Assembly: GCA_018433675.1 (NCBI GenBank)
Contig: JAHDQS010000005.1
Location: 124,001-188,000, forward strand
From: Clostridia bacterium
GTDB lineage: Bacteria > Bacillota > Peptococcia > DRI-13 > SM3-B62
Direction: 5' to 3'
DNA length: 64,000 nt
The notes beneath the pieces are model-generated. The model ran no database searches. It had not been told where the DNA came from and was given only the letters and a program-made list of their open reading frames with translations. Position numbers and translations under genes: made by a program. The number at the start of each line of letters is the position of its first letter. The first letter of the stretch is position 1. Positions 43,323-51,201 of the stretch are shown piece by piece.

Positions 43323-44072
43323 CTATGTTTCTTCGTTCTCCGGCATGAAAAGCTTGACAGGGTCAAGGGGCACTCCCTCTTTTTCAACCATAAAATACAA
43401 TTGAGGCTCTTTGGCTTCCCCTGTTGCTCCCACCTTACCAATGACCTGGCCTCTTTGTACAGTATCACCGAAATTTACCAGTATTTCCCGGAGGTGCGCA
43501 TACTTAGTAATATAACCGTCATCATCGGTTATCTCAACCAAACGCCCTTTTATTTCTTCATTTCCGATTCTGGTGACAGTACCGGCCAGAGCAGCCCTGA
43601 TATATGTGCCCTCAGCCGCGGCAATTGTTACTCCTTCACGGAAACTCCCCACCTGATCGGAGGCTTGTTCCCAACCAAATGATGCAATAATCTGACCTGA
43701 AACAGGCACCGTCAACAACCCCGGTTCGGCTGAAACCTGTGAAGAAGGTATTCGTGAGGCCTCAAAAGCCGCCTGTTCTATCGTATCACCCCATAACCCT
43801 GCATTATAAAAGAATTCTAAGACCGGTCTGACATCATAATCTTCGGTAAAGCAACTCCTTATTTTTGACTGCACAGGCTCCACCAGCGGAGTATTCACCT
43901 GAAATATTCCCCAGATCAGCCAAAAGACAAGGAACGCAGCCACAGACTGCAATATTAACTTCTTTAAAAAACGATAGCCCCTTCTGTTTTCATCCCTAAA
44001 CCGCCGTTTGCCGTAAAGCCTCGAAGAAAAATACTTTTCCCCGGGTTCCCATAATTTCTTCATCTCCATCAC
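43323..44072 (-). CDS. SpoIVFA-like M23-domain membrane protein
   Basis: The 249 residues contain a basic cytoplasmic N-terminus, one membrane segment (about 40-60, ILQSVAAFLVFWLIWGIF) and a C-terminal LytM/M23 domain (about 145-245: GQIIASFGW, GVTIAAAEGTYIRAALAGTVTRIG, YAHLREILVNFGDTVQRGQVIGKVG). Upstream of rplU, prp, rpmA, spo0B and obgE this matches Bacillus SpoIVFA, which inhibits the SpoIVFB intramembrane protease in sigma-K activation. The M23 zinc ligands look incomplete: the HxxxD motif is not seen, and the YAHL histidine is present. That fits a non-enzymatic role. A sigma-E-like promoter precedes it. No spoIVFB follows. Confidence 0.8.
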   Translation of the reverse strand: MMEMKKLWEPGEKYFSSRLYGKRRFRDENRRGYRFLKKLILQSVAAFLVFWLIWGIFQVNTPLVEPVQSKIRSCFTEDYDVRPVLEFFYNAGLWGDTIEQAAFEASRIPSSQVSAEPGLLTVPVSGQIIASFGWEQASDQVGSFREGVTIAAAEGTYIRAALAGTVTRIGNEEIKGRLVEITDDDGYITKYAHLREILVNFGDTVQRGQVIGKVGATGEAKEPQLYFMVEKEGVPLDPVKLFMPENEET

Positions 44073-44092
44073 CCATAATGCTATTTATTATA

Positions 44093-44122
44093 AATATATT
44101 GTCCTACAGACGAGAATATGAC
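44093..44122 (-). promoter_or_regulatory. Possible sigma-E (sporulation) promoter of the SpoIVFA-like gene
   Basis: On the minus strand GTCATATT (44115-44122), a 14-base spacer and AATATATT (44093-44100) resemble the mother-cell sigma-E consensus (KMATATT, 14 bases, CATACAMT): the -35 is good and the -10 partial. Bacillus spoIVF is transcribed by sigma-E, so this fits the assignment, but the match is imperfect. Confidence 0.45.
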
Positions 44123-44148
44123 TGATTAAGCCGGCTATTTAGAAAGTG

Positions 44149-44177
44149 TTGACTTACCGCGCCATTACGGCTAGAAT
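44149..44177 (+). promoter_or_regulatory. Sigma-A promoter of the methyltransferase gene
   Basis: TTGACT (44149-44154), a 17-base spacer and TAGAAT (44172-44177), 21 bases before the ATG with its TGGAGG site. Confidence 0.7.
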
Positions 44178-44198
44178 GGTCTAAATTGGAGGTAAAAC

Positions 44199-46601
44199 AT
44201 GACCGATTTTATAAGCACCATAAAAAAACAAGTCCTCTTGGGCGATGGAGCAATGGGAACAATGCTTGTCAAGCACGGCCTTCCTCGCGGCAGCAACCCT
44301 GAACTTTGGATGCTTGACAACCAAGAGGAAATAGTTAAAATACACCGTTCTTATCTTAACGCAGGCTCTCAGATCGTCTTAACCAACACCTTTGGAGGTA
44401 ACGGTCTAAAACTCAGTGAATACGGCGCATCCTCCCGGGTCAGGGAAATTAATGAGACTGCCGCCCGCTTGGCAAGAAAAGCCGCCGCTGATGAAGCCTT
44501 CGTTGCCGGGTCAATTGGACCGACCGGACATTTTCCCCAACCTCTTGGTGATTTTTCTTGGAACAAGCTCGTTGAGATTTTCGCCGAACAAGCCCAGGCA
44601 CTGGCCGACGGAGGTGTAGATTTTCTCTTTCTCGAAACATTTTCCGACCTCGGTGAAGCCAGAGCGGCTCTTTTTGCAGCGAAAAATTACACCTCATTGC
44701 CCGTGGCCTGTTCTCTGACCTATACTAACGGACGCACCCTGACCGGTTCTACCCCTCAAATCGCCGCAACAGTCCTGGAATCCCTAGGTGCCGATCTTAT
44801 CGGAGCTAATTGTTCTACCGGGCCAAAAGAACTATTAGACGTTATGAAGGAATACAGAAAGTATACAACTCTCCCTCTCCTAGTAGAACCCAATGCGGGC
44901 ATGCCTGAATTAATTAACGGCGAAACGGTATATCGGGAAACACCGGAAAACATGGCACGTTACGTTGAGCCTTTCAGACAGGCGGGAGTGAACCTCATCG
45001 GAGCTTGCTGCGGCAGTACCCCCGAACACATTCGCGCCATGTCGGAGGCACTTCTCACCTCCCAGCCCGCAATAATTGAAAACAATGCCGCTACAACCTC
45101 AACAAGACTTGCCAGCCGTACGAAAATTGCCGCACTTGGCCCACAACATCTCCACCAGATTATCGGAGAAAGGATCAACCCTACTGCCAGAAAAATCATT
45201 GCTCAAGCTTTTCGCGATAACGATTGGAATTGTATCGTCGAAGAAGGTCAAGCTCAAATAGAAGCCGGTGCCTCAGTATTAGACCTGAACGTGGGGGTCC
45301 CCGGCCTGGATGAATCATATCTTTTGGCCCAGGGCGTCCAACAATTGCAGATGGCCCTTGATTTTCCGCTTGTGCTGGATTGTACCAGACCTGAAGCTCT
45401 GGAAAGAGGGCTGCAAGAATTCCAGGGTAAAGCCTTGATCAACTCTGTTAACGGAGAAAAAGAAAGCCTTGCCGGCATCCTGCCCCTGGCTAAAAAATAT
45501 GGGGCGGCCGTTTTGGGCCTGACCCTTGATGACAAGGGAATACCGGAAAAAGCTGAAGAAAGGCTGAAAATCGCCGCAAGAATTGTCGATACAGCTCTGT
45601 CATACGGCTTGGCCAAGGAAAATGTTTTAATCGATTGTCTCGTCCTCACAGCCGCGGTTTCACCGTCTCAAGCTATGGAAACAATCCGGGCTATCGTACT
45701 TGTCAAAAAAGAATTGGGAGTCAATACCGTTTTAGGCTTGAGCAATGTGTCACACGGTTTGCCACGTCGTTCCTGGCTGAATGCCACCTTCCTAGCCCTA
45801 GCCTTACAGGCAGGGCTGGATGCGGCTATTGCTAATCCTGCAGACGAGAGGATCAAAGAAACGCTGGCTGCTTCAGCCGTACTAAACGAGCGGGATAAAG
45901 GGGCAGTTCACTTTATCGCCGCGGCAAGCAAGACCCCACCAGAGACAAAGAATGACATTCCTGCAAACACAAAAAAAGAAATATCTCTGGAAAGTCTGCA
46001 GGAACACATCATCAACGGACGGCAAGAGCCTATTATCCCCCTTCTTAAAAAACTGATCGCGACAACTTCGATCATCTCAATCATCAATGAAGGTATCGTT
46101 CCGGCTTTAGAGAAAATAGGGGATATGTTTGCTGAAGGCGAAGTTTTTCTCCCCCAACTGATACTCTCCGGGGACGCGGCTAAAACGGCTTTTACATTCA
46201 TCAAAGAGCACCTTCCGGAGACAGATTTTAGTAATAAAGGTACCATTGTTATCGGCACGGTTAAAGGAGATGTCCATGACATTGGCAAGAACATCACGGC
46301 TGCGCTCTTGGAAAACCACGGTTTTCGGGTTATTGACCTTGGCAAGAATATAGCGGCTGAAAAGTTTGTGCAAACAGCCCTGGAGGAAAATGCGGAAATT
46401 ATCGGTTTAAGTGCTCTGATGACGACTACCATGGTCGAGATGAAACCCGTTGTTGAACAGGTAAAAGCAGCAAACAAAAACATTAAGGTAATAGTTGGCG
46501 GGGCCGTGGTAACTGAAGAATTCGCTGCACAAATCGGGGCAGACGGTTACGGTAAAGACGCTGTTTCAGCCGTAAAGCTCGTCCGCTCCCTCCTGTCTTA
46601 A
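44199..46601 (+). CDS. Cobalamin-dependent methionine-synthase-like protein (no reactivation domain)
   Basis: The 800 residues comprise a homocysteine S-methyltransferase barrel (about 5-285, zinc cysteines in IGANCSTGP at 205 and GACCGSTPEH at 270-271), a pterin-binding barrel (about 310-575: IIGERINPT, VLDLNVG, PLVLDCTRPEALE), a four-helix cobalamin cap (about 595-670) and a B12-binding domain with GDVHDIGKNI (axial His near 690). The C-terminal AdoMet activation domain of MetH is absent, as is usual in anaerobes. Methyl transfer from methyl-tetrahydrofolate to homocysteine is the likely reaction. It has its own promoter. Confidence 0.92.
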   Translation: MTDFISTIKKQVLLGDGAMGTMLVKHGLPRGSNPELWMLDNQEEIVKIHRSYLNAGSQIVLTNTFGGNGLKLSEYGASSRVREINETAARLARKAAADEAFVAGSIGPTGHFPQPLGDFSWNKLVEIFAEQAQALADGGVDFLFLETFSDLGEARAALFAAKNYTSLPVACSLTYTNGRTLTGSTPQIAATVLESLGADLIGANCSTGPKELLDVMKEYRKYTTLPLLVEPNAGMPELINGETVYRETPENMARYVEPFRQAGVNLIGACCGSTPEHIRAMSEALLTSQPAIIENNAATTSTRLASRTKIAALGPQHLHQIIGERINPTARKIIAQAFRDNDWNCIVEEGQAQIEAGASVLDLNVGVPGLDESYLLAQGVQQLQMALDFPLVLDCTRPEALERGLQEFQGKALINSVNGEKESLAGILPLAKKYGAAVLGLTLDDKGIPEKAEERLKIAARIVDTALSYGLAKENVLIDCLVLTAAVSPSQAMETIRAIVLVKKELGVNTVLGLSNVSHGLPRRSWLNATFLALALQAGLDAAIANPADERIKETLAASAVLNERDKGAVHFIAAASKTPPETKNDIPANTKKEISLESLQEHIINGRQEPIIPLLKKLIATTSIISIINEGIVPALEKIGDMFAEGEVFLPQLILSGDAAKTAFTFIKEHLPETDFSNKGTIVIGTVKGDVHDIGKNITAALLENHGFRVIDLGKNIAAEKFVQTALEENAEIIGLSALMTTTMVEMKPVVEQVKAANKNIKVIVGGAVVTEEFAAQIGADGYGKDAVSAVKLVRSLLS

Positions 46602-46643
46602 AACTAAAGACCCCAATTATCCAGCCCAAGGGGGGATGAAAAT

Positions 46644-47225
46644 TTGTATGCTACCGTCATTATCTATTCCTCTGATACAAGGAGAAAAAACAAAATCATT
46701 TCCCTTGCAAGGTCAATAGGCTTAAATGTTATAGGTGATGCCGTCGACGCCCCACAAGCCCTTCGACTTGTACATGCCGCCCAGCCGGATCTTGTAATTA
46801 TCGATATAAATATTGACTATCAAGAGATTGAGGTTGCAGCGGTCATTGCCGATGAGAAAATAGCTCCGGTCATACTGATAACCGCACCACAGCAACAAAA
46901 CATTCTTGGGACCTTCGACAGGGAGTATCTAATAACTTATGTAATCAAGCCTTTAAATAAATGGGCCTTTGAAGCAGCCATACATACTACTCTGTCCGGC
47001 TTCCGAAAACTACGGGAAATGGAGGAAGAAATCGAGAAGCTTAAAGAAACCCTGGAGACGCGCAAGCTGGTGGAAAGAGCTAAGCACATCATCATGCAAG
47101 ACCATGATCTGACGGAACAAGCCGCCTTTCGTCGTCTGCAAAAGCAAAGCATGGACAGGGGCATCCCCATGAAGGAAATTGCCGAAGCCATTATTCTCAG
47201 CAATAATTTAAAAAATCCCGGGTAA
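46644..47225 (+). CDS. ANTAR-domain antiterminator response regulator
   Basis: The 193 residues begin with a receiver-like domain (phospho-acceptor candidate in DLVIIDINID near 52) and a short coiled coil (about 118-140), and end with an ANTAR RNA-binding domain (LVERAKHIIMQDHDLTEQAAFRRLQKQSMDRGIPMKEIAEAII). Such proteins (NasT and AmiR relatives) bind paired hairpins in nascent RNA to prevent termination, usually in nitrogen metabolism. It lies 85 bases before glnA, which suggests control of nitrogen-assimilation transcripts. Start is a TTG behind GGGGGGAT. Confidence 0.9.
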   Translation: MYATVIIYSSDTRRKNKIISLARSIGLNVIGDAVDAPQALRLVHAAQPDLVIIDINIDYQEIEVAAVIADEKIAPVILITAPQQQNILGTFDREYLITYVIKPLNKWAFEAAIHTTLSGFRKLREMEEEIEKLKETLETRKLVERAKHIIMQDHDLTEQAAFRRLQKQSMDRGIPMKEIAEAIILSNNLKNPG

Positions 47226-47239
47226 AACTTAGGAATATC

Positions 47240-47269
47240 TTGCTAATTAAGGACCATACCTGATAAAAT
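47240..47269 (+). promoter_or_regulatory. Probable glnA promoter
   Basis: TTGCTA (47240-47245), an 18-base spacer and TAAAAT (47264-47269), the latter part of an extended -10 (TGATAAAAT). AGGAC and GTCCT (47249-47253, 47271-47275) flank the -10 as a short inverted repeat. Confidence 0.55.
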
Positions 47270-47310
47270 AGTCCTATCTCGAATATTTCCGTCGAAAAGG
47301 AGGACATTTA

Positions 47311-48645
47311 ATGTCACGCTATACAAAGGAAGATGTTTTACGTTTAGTAGCTGAAAACAATATTCATTTTATAAGGCTGCAGTTTACCGATATTTTAGGC
47401 ATCCCCAAAAATGTTTCTATTACCGTAAAACAATTGGAAAAAGCCCTCAACAACGAATTAATGTTTGACGGCTCATCAATAGAGGGGTTTGTACGTATCG
47501 AGGAATCGGACATGTACCTTTACCCTGACCCGAATACATTTGCGATTTACCCCTGGCGGGCCTCTGAAGAAGGGTCCATTGCCAGATTGATTTGCGATAT
47601 TCACAACCCCGACGGCTCACCCTTTGCCGGCGATCCAAGATACGTCCTGCGCCGGGCTCTGGAAGAAGCAAATAAAATGGGTCTCGCCTTTAATGTCGGA
47701 CCGGAAGCGGAGTTTTTCCTCTTCCATACTTCTCCCGACGGGACATCTACTACCCATACCCATGACAAAGCCGGTTACTTTGACCTCTCCCCGATTGACT
47801 TGGGAGAAAATGCCCGTCGCGACATCATTCTTACCCTGGAAAAGATGGGATACGAAATAGAAGCCTCCCACCACGAAGTAGCTCCCGGTCAACATGAGAT
47901 CGACTTTAAATACTCCGATGCCCTGGATATCGCAGATAAGATCATTACCTTTAAAATGGTTGTCCGCATTATAGCGCAACGTCACGGCCTCCATGCGACC
48001 TTTATGGCAAAGCCAATATTCGGCGAGGCCGGTAACGGCATGCATATCAACCAATCACTGTTCAAAAACGGCGAAAACATCTTTTGGGATCCGTCCTCAG
48101 CTAGTCAACTCAGCGAAACCACTTTTCAATACATCGCCGGTATCATGAAGCACGCCAAGGCCATAGCAGCCGTCACTAATCCTACCGTTAATTCCTACAA
48201 AAGACTCGTACCGGGTTTTGAGGCACCCCTTTACATTGCCTGGTCAGCTCAAAACCGCAGCCCGTTAATACGCATTCCTGCCAAAAGAGGTCTTTCGACT
48301 CGAGTTGAATTGCGCAACCCGGATCCGACCTGCAATCCTTACTTGGCATTTGCCACAGTTCTGATGGCCGGACTTGACGGCATCAAGAACAAGTTAACGG
48401 CACCCGCTCCCTGTGACCGCAATATTTTTGAAATGACGCCCCTCGAGAGGTGGGAGCATGGCATCACAAACCTTCCGGGCAACTTGATGGAAGCCTTGGA
48501 CGAGCTTTCCAAGGACGAAGTGATAAAAACCGCCCTTGGACCCCACGTCCTCAATCGCTATTTAGATGCCAAGTATCAAGAATGGAACGATTATCGCACC
48601 AGAGTCCATCAATGGGAGCTTGATCATTACCTGGAAATGTACTAG
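47311..48645 (+). CDS. glnA: Glutamine synthetase, type I
   Basis: GlnA makes glutamine from glutamate, ammonia and ATP as a dodecamer. The 444 residues match the GSI-alpha class: [23 protein letters not shown] (metal-site region), [68 protein letters not shown] and [16 protein letters not shown]. The adenylylation segment of the beta class is absent, so control is likely through feedback or binding proteins. It is encoded after the ANTAR regulator and converges on the split glutamate synthase genes, which together complete ammonium assimilation. Confidence 0.97.
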   Translation: MSRYTKEDVLRLVAENNIHFIRLQFTDILGIPKNVSITVKQLEKALNNELMFDGSSIEGFVRIEESDMYLYPDPNTFAIYPWRASEEGSIARLICDIHNPDGSPFAGDPRYVLRRALEEANKMGLAFNVGPEAEFFLFHTSPDGTSTTHTHDKAGYFDLSPIDLGENARRDIILTLEKMGYEIEASHHEVAPGQHEIDFKYSDALDIADKIITFKMVVRIIAQRHGLHATFMAKPIFGEAGNGMHINQSLFKNGENIFWDPSSASQLSETTFQYIAGIMKHAKAIAAVTNPTVNSYKRLVPGFEAPLYIAWSAQNRSPLIRIPAKRGLSTRVELRNPDPTCNPYLAFATVLMAGLDGIKNKLTAPAPCDRNIFEMTPLERWEHGITNLPGNLMEALDELSKDEVIKTALGPHVLNRYLDAKYQEWNDYRTRVHQWELDHYLEMY

Positions 48646-48648
48646 CAT

Positions 48649-48699
48649 AAAAAAAGGGGCTGTAACGAAAAGCTAAGTTTCGTTACAGCCCCTTTTTTT
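48649..48699. terminator. Strong bidirectional terminator between glnA and the glutamate synthase genes
   Basis: A perfect 22-bp inverted repeat (48649-48670 against 48678-48699, core GGGGCTGTAACGAAA) has A runs on the left, T runs on the right and a 7-base loop. It serves glnA on the plus strand and the GXGXG gene on the minus strand. Confidence 0.95.
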
Positions 48700-48709
48700 T
48701 GGCAATATT

Positions 48710-49450
48710 TTACCATCCGGCGTACATGTTTCCGTACGGTCTCTTGTTATAGGGGAGCAGCTTACAAAAAGGCTTTTTGTCTATCTCCTCCCGCTTAACT
48801 TTAAAGTATTGGCAATAATTATCTAAATACCCATCTAAAACACAAGTATCCTCCTCAGTCAACGAAACCACTTTGACCTCTTTTCCCAACTGCTCCGGGG
48901 CAACCTCTCCCCGCAAATAGATTATTCCCCCGTGCATTCCCGTCCCGCAATAATTACCCACAATATCTTCATCGGGGGCAAGTCCTAACCCAAGAACTAT
49001 CATTATGCCACCTGCCATATATTCAGCAAAAAAATCCCCTGCTTTTCCTCCCACCACAATAGCCGGGTTCATATCCTGATAACCCTTCATATGAATGCCA
49101 ACACGATAACCAACGTCACCGCGCACGTACACTTCGCCGCCTCGCATAGAATAACCCAAAGCATCGCGGGCATCACCATGAATAACAATTGTTCCTCCGT
49201 TCATGGTATTAGCGGTTCCATCCTGAGCATTGCCGTGCACCTCGATTCGGGCTCCCTCCATGAAGGCCGCCAAATCGTTACCGGGAGTACCCTCAATAAT
49301 AATACTGGCTTCTTTAGCCAGCCCATCCCCGATATACCGGTGCCCATTAACATTGATGAGACGAATTTCTTTAACACCGCGGGAGACACTATCCCTGATA
49401 AGCTCGTTTAAATCCCGATATAACATACCGCTTGCATCGATTGTTTGCAT
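48710..49450 (-). CDS. Glutamate synthase GXGXG-domain subunit (GltB C-terminal-like)
   Basis: This 246-residue stand-alone protein corresponds to the C-terminal beta-helix domain of the GltB large subunit. The repeated glycine pattern is clear: GNAQDGTANTMNGGTIVIHGDARDALGYSMRGGEVYVRGDVGYRVGIHMKG, then GGKAGDFFAEYMAGGIMIVLG and GTGMHGGIIYLRG. In full-length GltB this domain is structural. It is the last gene of a five-gene unit whose products together cover the domains of glutamate synthase. Confidence 0.9.
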   Translation of the reverse strand: MQTIDASGMLYRDLNELIRDSVSRGVKEIRLINVNGHRYIGDGLAKEASIIIEGTPGNDLAAFMEGARIEVHGNAQDGTANTMNGGTIVIHGDARDALGYSMRGGEVYVRGDVGYRVGIHMKGYQDMNPAIVVGGKAGDFFAEYMAGGIMIVLGLGLAPDEDIVGNYCGTGMHGGIIYLRGEVAPEQLGKEVKVVSLTEEDTCVLDGYLDNYCQYFKVKREEIDKKPFCKLLPYNKRPYGNMYAGW

Positions 49451-49465
49451 TTATTTCATCTCCCC

Positions 49466-50713
49466 TCAAGAAAGCATTCTCTCTTTGCGTAACTCCTTCG
49501 GCCATTCGGCAAATCCCGGTTCTATTTTCAGCAACGCTTCTTTAAACTTCGTTATCTCGACCTGATCTTTAATCAATCCGGTCAATATTCCTGTGCGGTC
49601 AATATTTTTAAGGGCAATAAAGCCCATCAGTCTATTATCCTTAATAACAAGCTTACGATAAAACTTCTCCTCTGCTTTGAGGGTATAAATCTCTTCATAT
49701 CCCTCACCGCCTTGCATACCGGCCGAGGTCATTTTAAAATCAAAAAAGCCTAACGAATTCATGGCAAACCCTTTGGTAAAGCTATTGTTTCCGCCTGCCA
49801 TATTTACTCCCGCGGTTTCCCCCTGTTTATAAGCATTCGGAAGTATCGGAATCACCCTTTGTTCAGCCCATAACAGATTCTTCCCCTCGGCGACATCCCC
49901 TGCCGCATAAATGCCGTCAACGGAGGTCTCCATTCTCTCATTAACGACAATACCCCGGTTAACATTTATTCCTGTGCCTTTAACTATGTCCGTATTTGGA
50001 ACGACACCTATGGCTACAATCAACATATCGCATTCCATTTTATTCCCGCTTTTCAAACTGACGCCTTCTACCCGGCCCTCGCCAAGGACCTCAGTGACAG
50101 TATCGCCGAAAACAAACTTAACGCCATGTTCCTCCATTACTTGTTGTGCAATCGCGGCTGCCTGCTCATCCAAGACAGAACTAAGCACCCTGTCCGCAAG
50201 CTCGATAATGCTAACCTCCACACCTAAACAAAGAAGCGCCTCCGCAGCTTTGACCCCGATAAGTCCGGCCCCGATGATTACAGCCTTACAACCGGCAGAT
50301 AACTCCTCTGCCAGACTTTTAACATCATCCCATTTATGAAAAGTATGAACGTTTTCTTTCTCCAGCCCTTTGATTGGCGGCACAAAGGGTTTACCGCCGG
50401 TTGCAATTAATAAGCGATCATACCTTTTTTTCGTCCCATCCCTCAATATCACTGTCTTCTCTCTTACGGCAAGCTTCCCGGCACCGCTTCCGCACAAAAG
50501 CTCAACTCCCATGTTTTTATAGAACTCATTAGGACGATAGTACATCTTATCCTCGGCTACCTTACCGGCCAGATAATATGATATTAAAGGACGAGAATAA
50601 GCCTGATAAGGCTCATCGGAAATTATCGTCATAGTTCCTTTTTTATCAACTCCACGGATACCCTCTACCGCGCCGATAGCGGCGGCAGAGTTGCCAATAA
50701 TGCAATATTCCAT
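49466..50713 (-). CDS. FAD/NAD(P)-dependent oxidoreductase of the split glutamate synthase cluster
   Basis: The 415 residues form a pyridine-nucleotide-disulfide-oxidoreductase-like flavoprotein: an N-terminal FAD motif (YCIIGNSAAAIGAVEGIRG), the NAD(P) motif (KAVIIGAGLIGVKAAEALLCLG, about 143-164), and the second FAD motif (VDGIYAAGDVAEG). This is the NirB/ferredoxin-reductase type. It probably passes electrons from NAD(P)H to the neighbouring ferredoxin and the FMN subunit. It lies between the ferredoxin gene and the GXGXG gene with short gaps. Confidence 0.88.
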   Translation of the reverse strand: MEYCIIGNSAAAIGAVEGIRGVDKKGTMTIISDEPYQAYSRPLISYYLAGKVAEDKMYYRPNEFYKNMGVELLCGSGAGKLAVREKTVILRDGTKKRYDRLLIATGGKPFVPPIKGLEKENVHTFHKWDDVKSLAEELSAGCKAVIIGAGLIGVKAAEALLCLGVEVSIIELADRVLSSVLDEQAAAIAQQVMEEHGVKFVFGDTVTEVLGEGRVEGVSLKSGNKMECDMLIVAIGVVPNTDIVKGTGINVNRGIVVNERMETSVDGIYAAGDVAEGKNLLWAEQRVIPILPNAYKQGETAGVNMAGGNNSFTKGFAMNSLGFFDFKMTSAGMQGGEGYEEIYTLKAEEKFYRKLVIKDNRLMGFIALKNIDRTGILTGLIKDQVEITKFKEALLKIEPGFAEWPKELRKERMLS

Positions 50714-50737
50714 CCTCTTTTTGACCTCCCTAGTAAT

Positions 50738-51187
50738 TCATCTTTCTTCACGATATTCCAAGGCCCCGTTGGGACAGTTTTCGACGCATAACGGAACACC
50801 ACCCGCCTCGGCACACATGTCGCATTTTACGGCTACTTTATGAAGGGTTTCATCCCGTCTTACCGCACCGTAGGGACAAACCAGCACACACGTCCAGCAG
50901 CCGATACAACGTGCTGTATCATTTATAACAATCCCCGTTGCGGGGTCCTTTTGCATTGCACCGGTAATACAAGCCTTAACGCATTCCGCCTCTTCACAAT
51001 GGCGACACTGAAGAGAAAAGGAAAGCGGACGTTTTTCCTCCACAATTACCCGGGCTAAAGGGCGCGGAAACGATTTCTTGTACGCCTTGATGATATCCCC
51101 TTTGTACTCCGAATGGGCCGTAATGCAATGGACTTGGCAAAGACCACACCCGGCACAATATTCTTCCCTGACATAAACCCTCTTCAA
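50738..51187 (-). CDS. Four-cluster-type ferredoxin electron-transfer subunit
   Basis: This 149-residue HycB/NapF-like protein has multiple [4Fe-4S] cysteine sets: CAGCGLCQVHC (about 11-21), CRHCEEAECVKAC (about 62-74), CIGCWTCVLVCPYG (about 93-106) and CDMCAEAGGVPLCVENCPNGAL (about 123-144). It has the layout of the electron-transfer subunits that wire modular oxidoreductases. Placed between the FMN subunit and the flavoprotein genes, it likely carries electrons between them. Confidence 0.9.
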   Translation of the reverse strand: MKRVYVREEYCAGCGLCQVHCITAHSEYKGDIIKAYKKSFPRPLARVIVEEKRPLSFSLQCRHCEEAECVKACITGAMQKDPATGIVINDTARCIGCWTCVLVCPYGAVRRDETLHKVAVKCDMCAEAGGVPLCVENCPNGALEYREER

Positions 51188-51201
51188 CTCAACCAGGCCC
51201 C

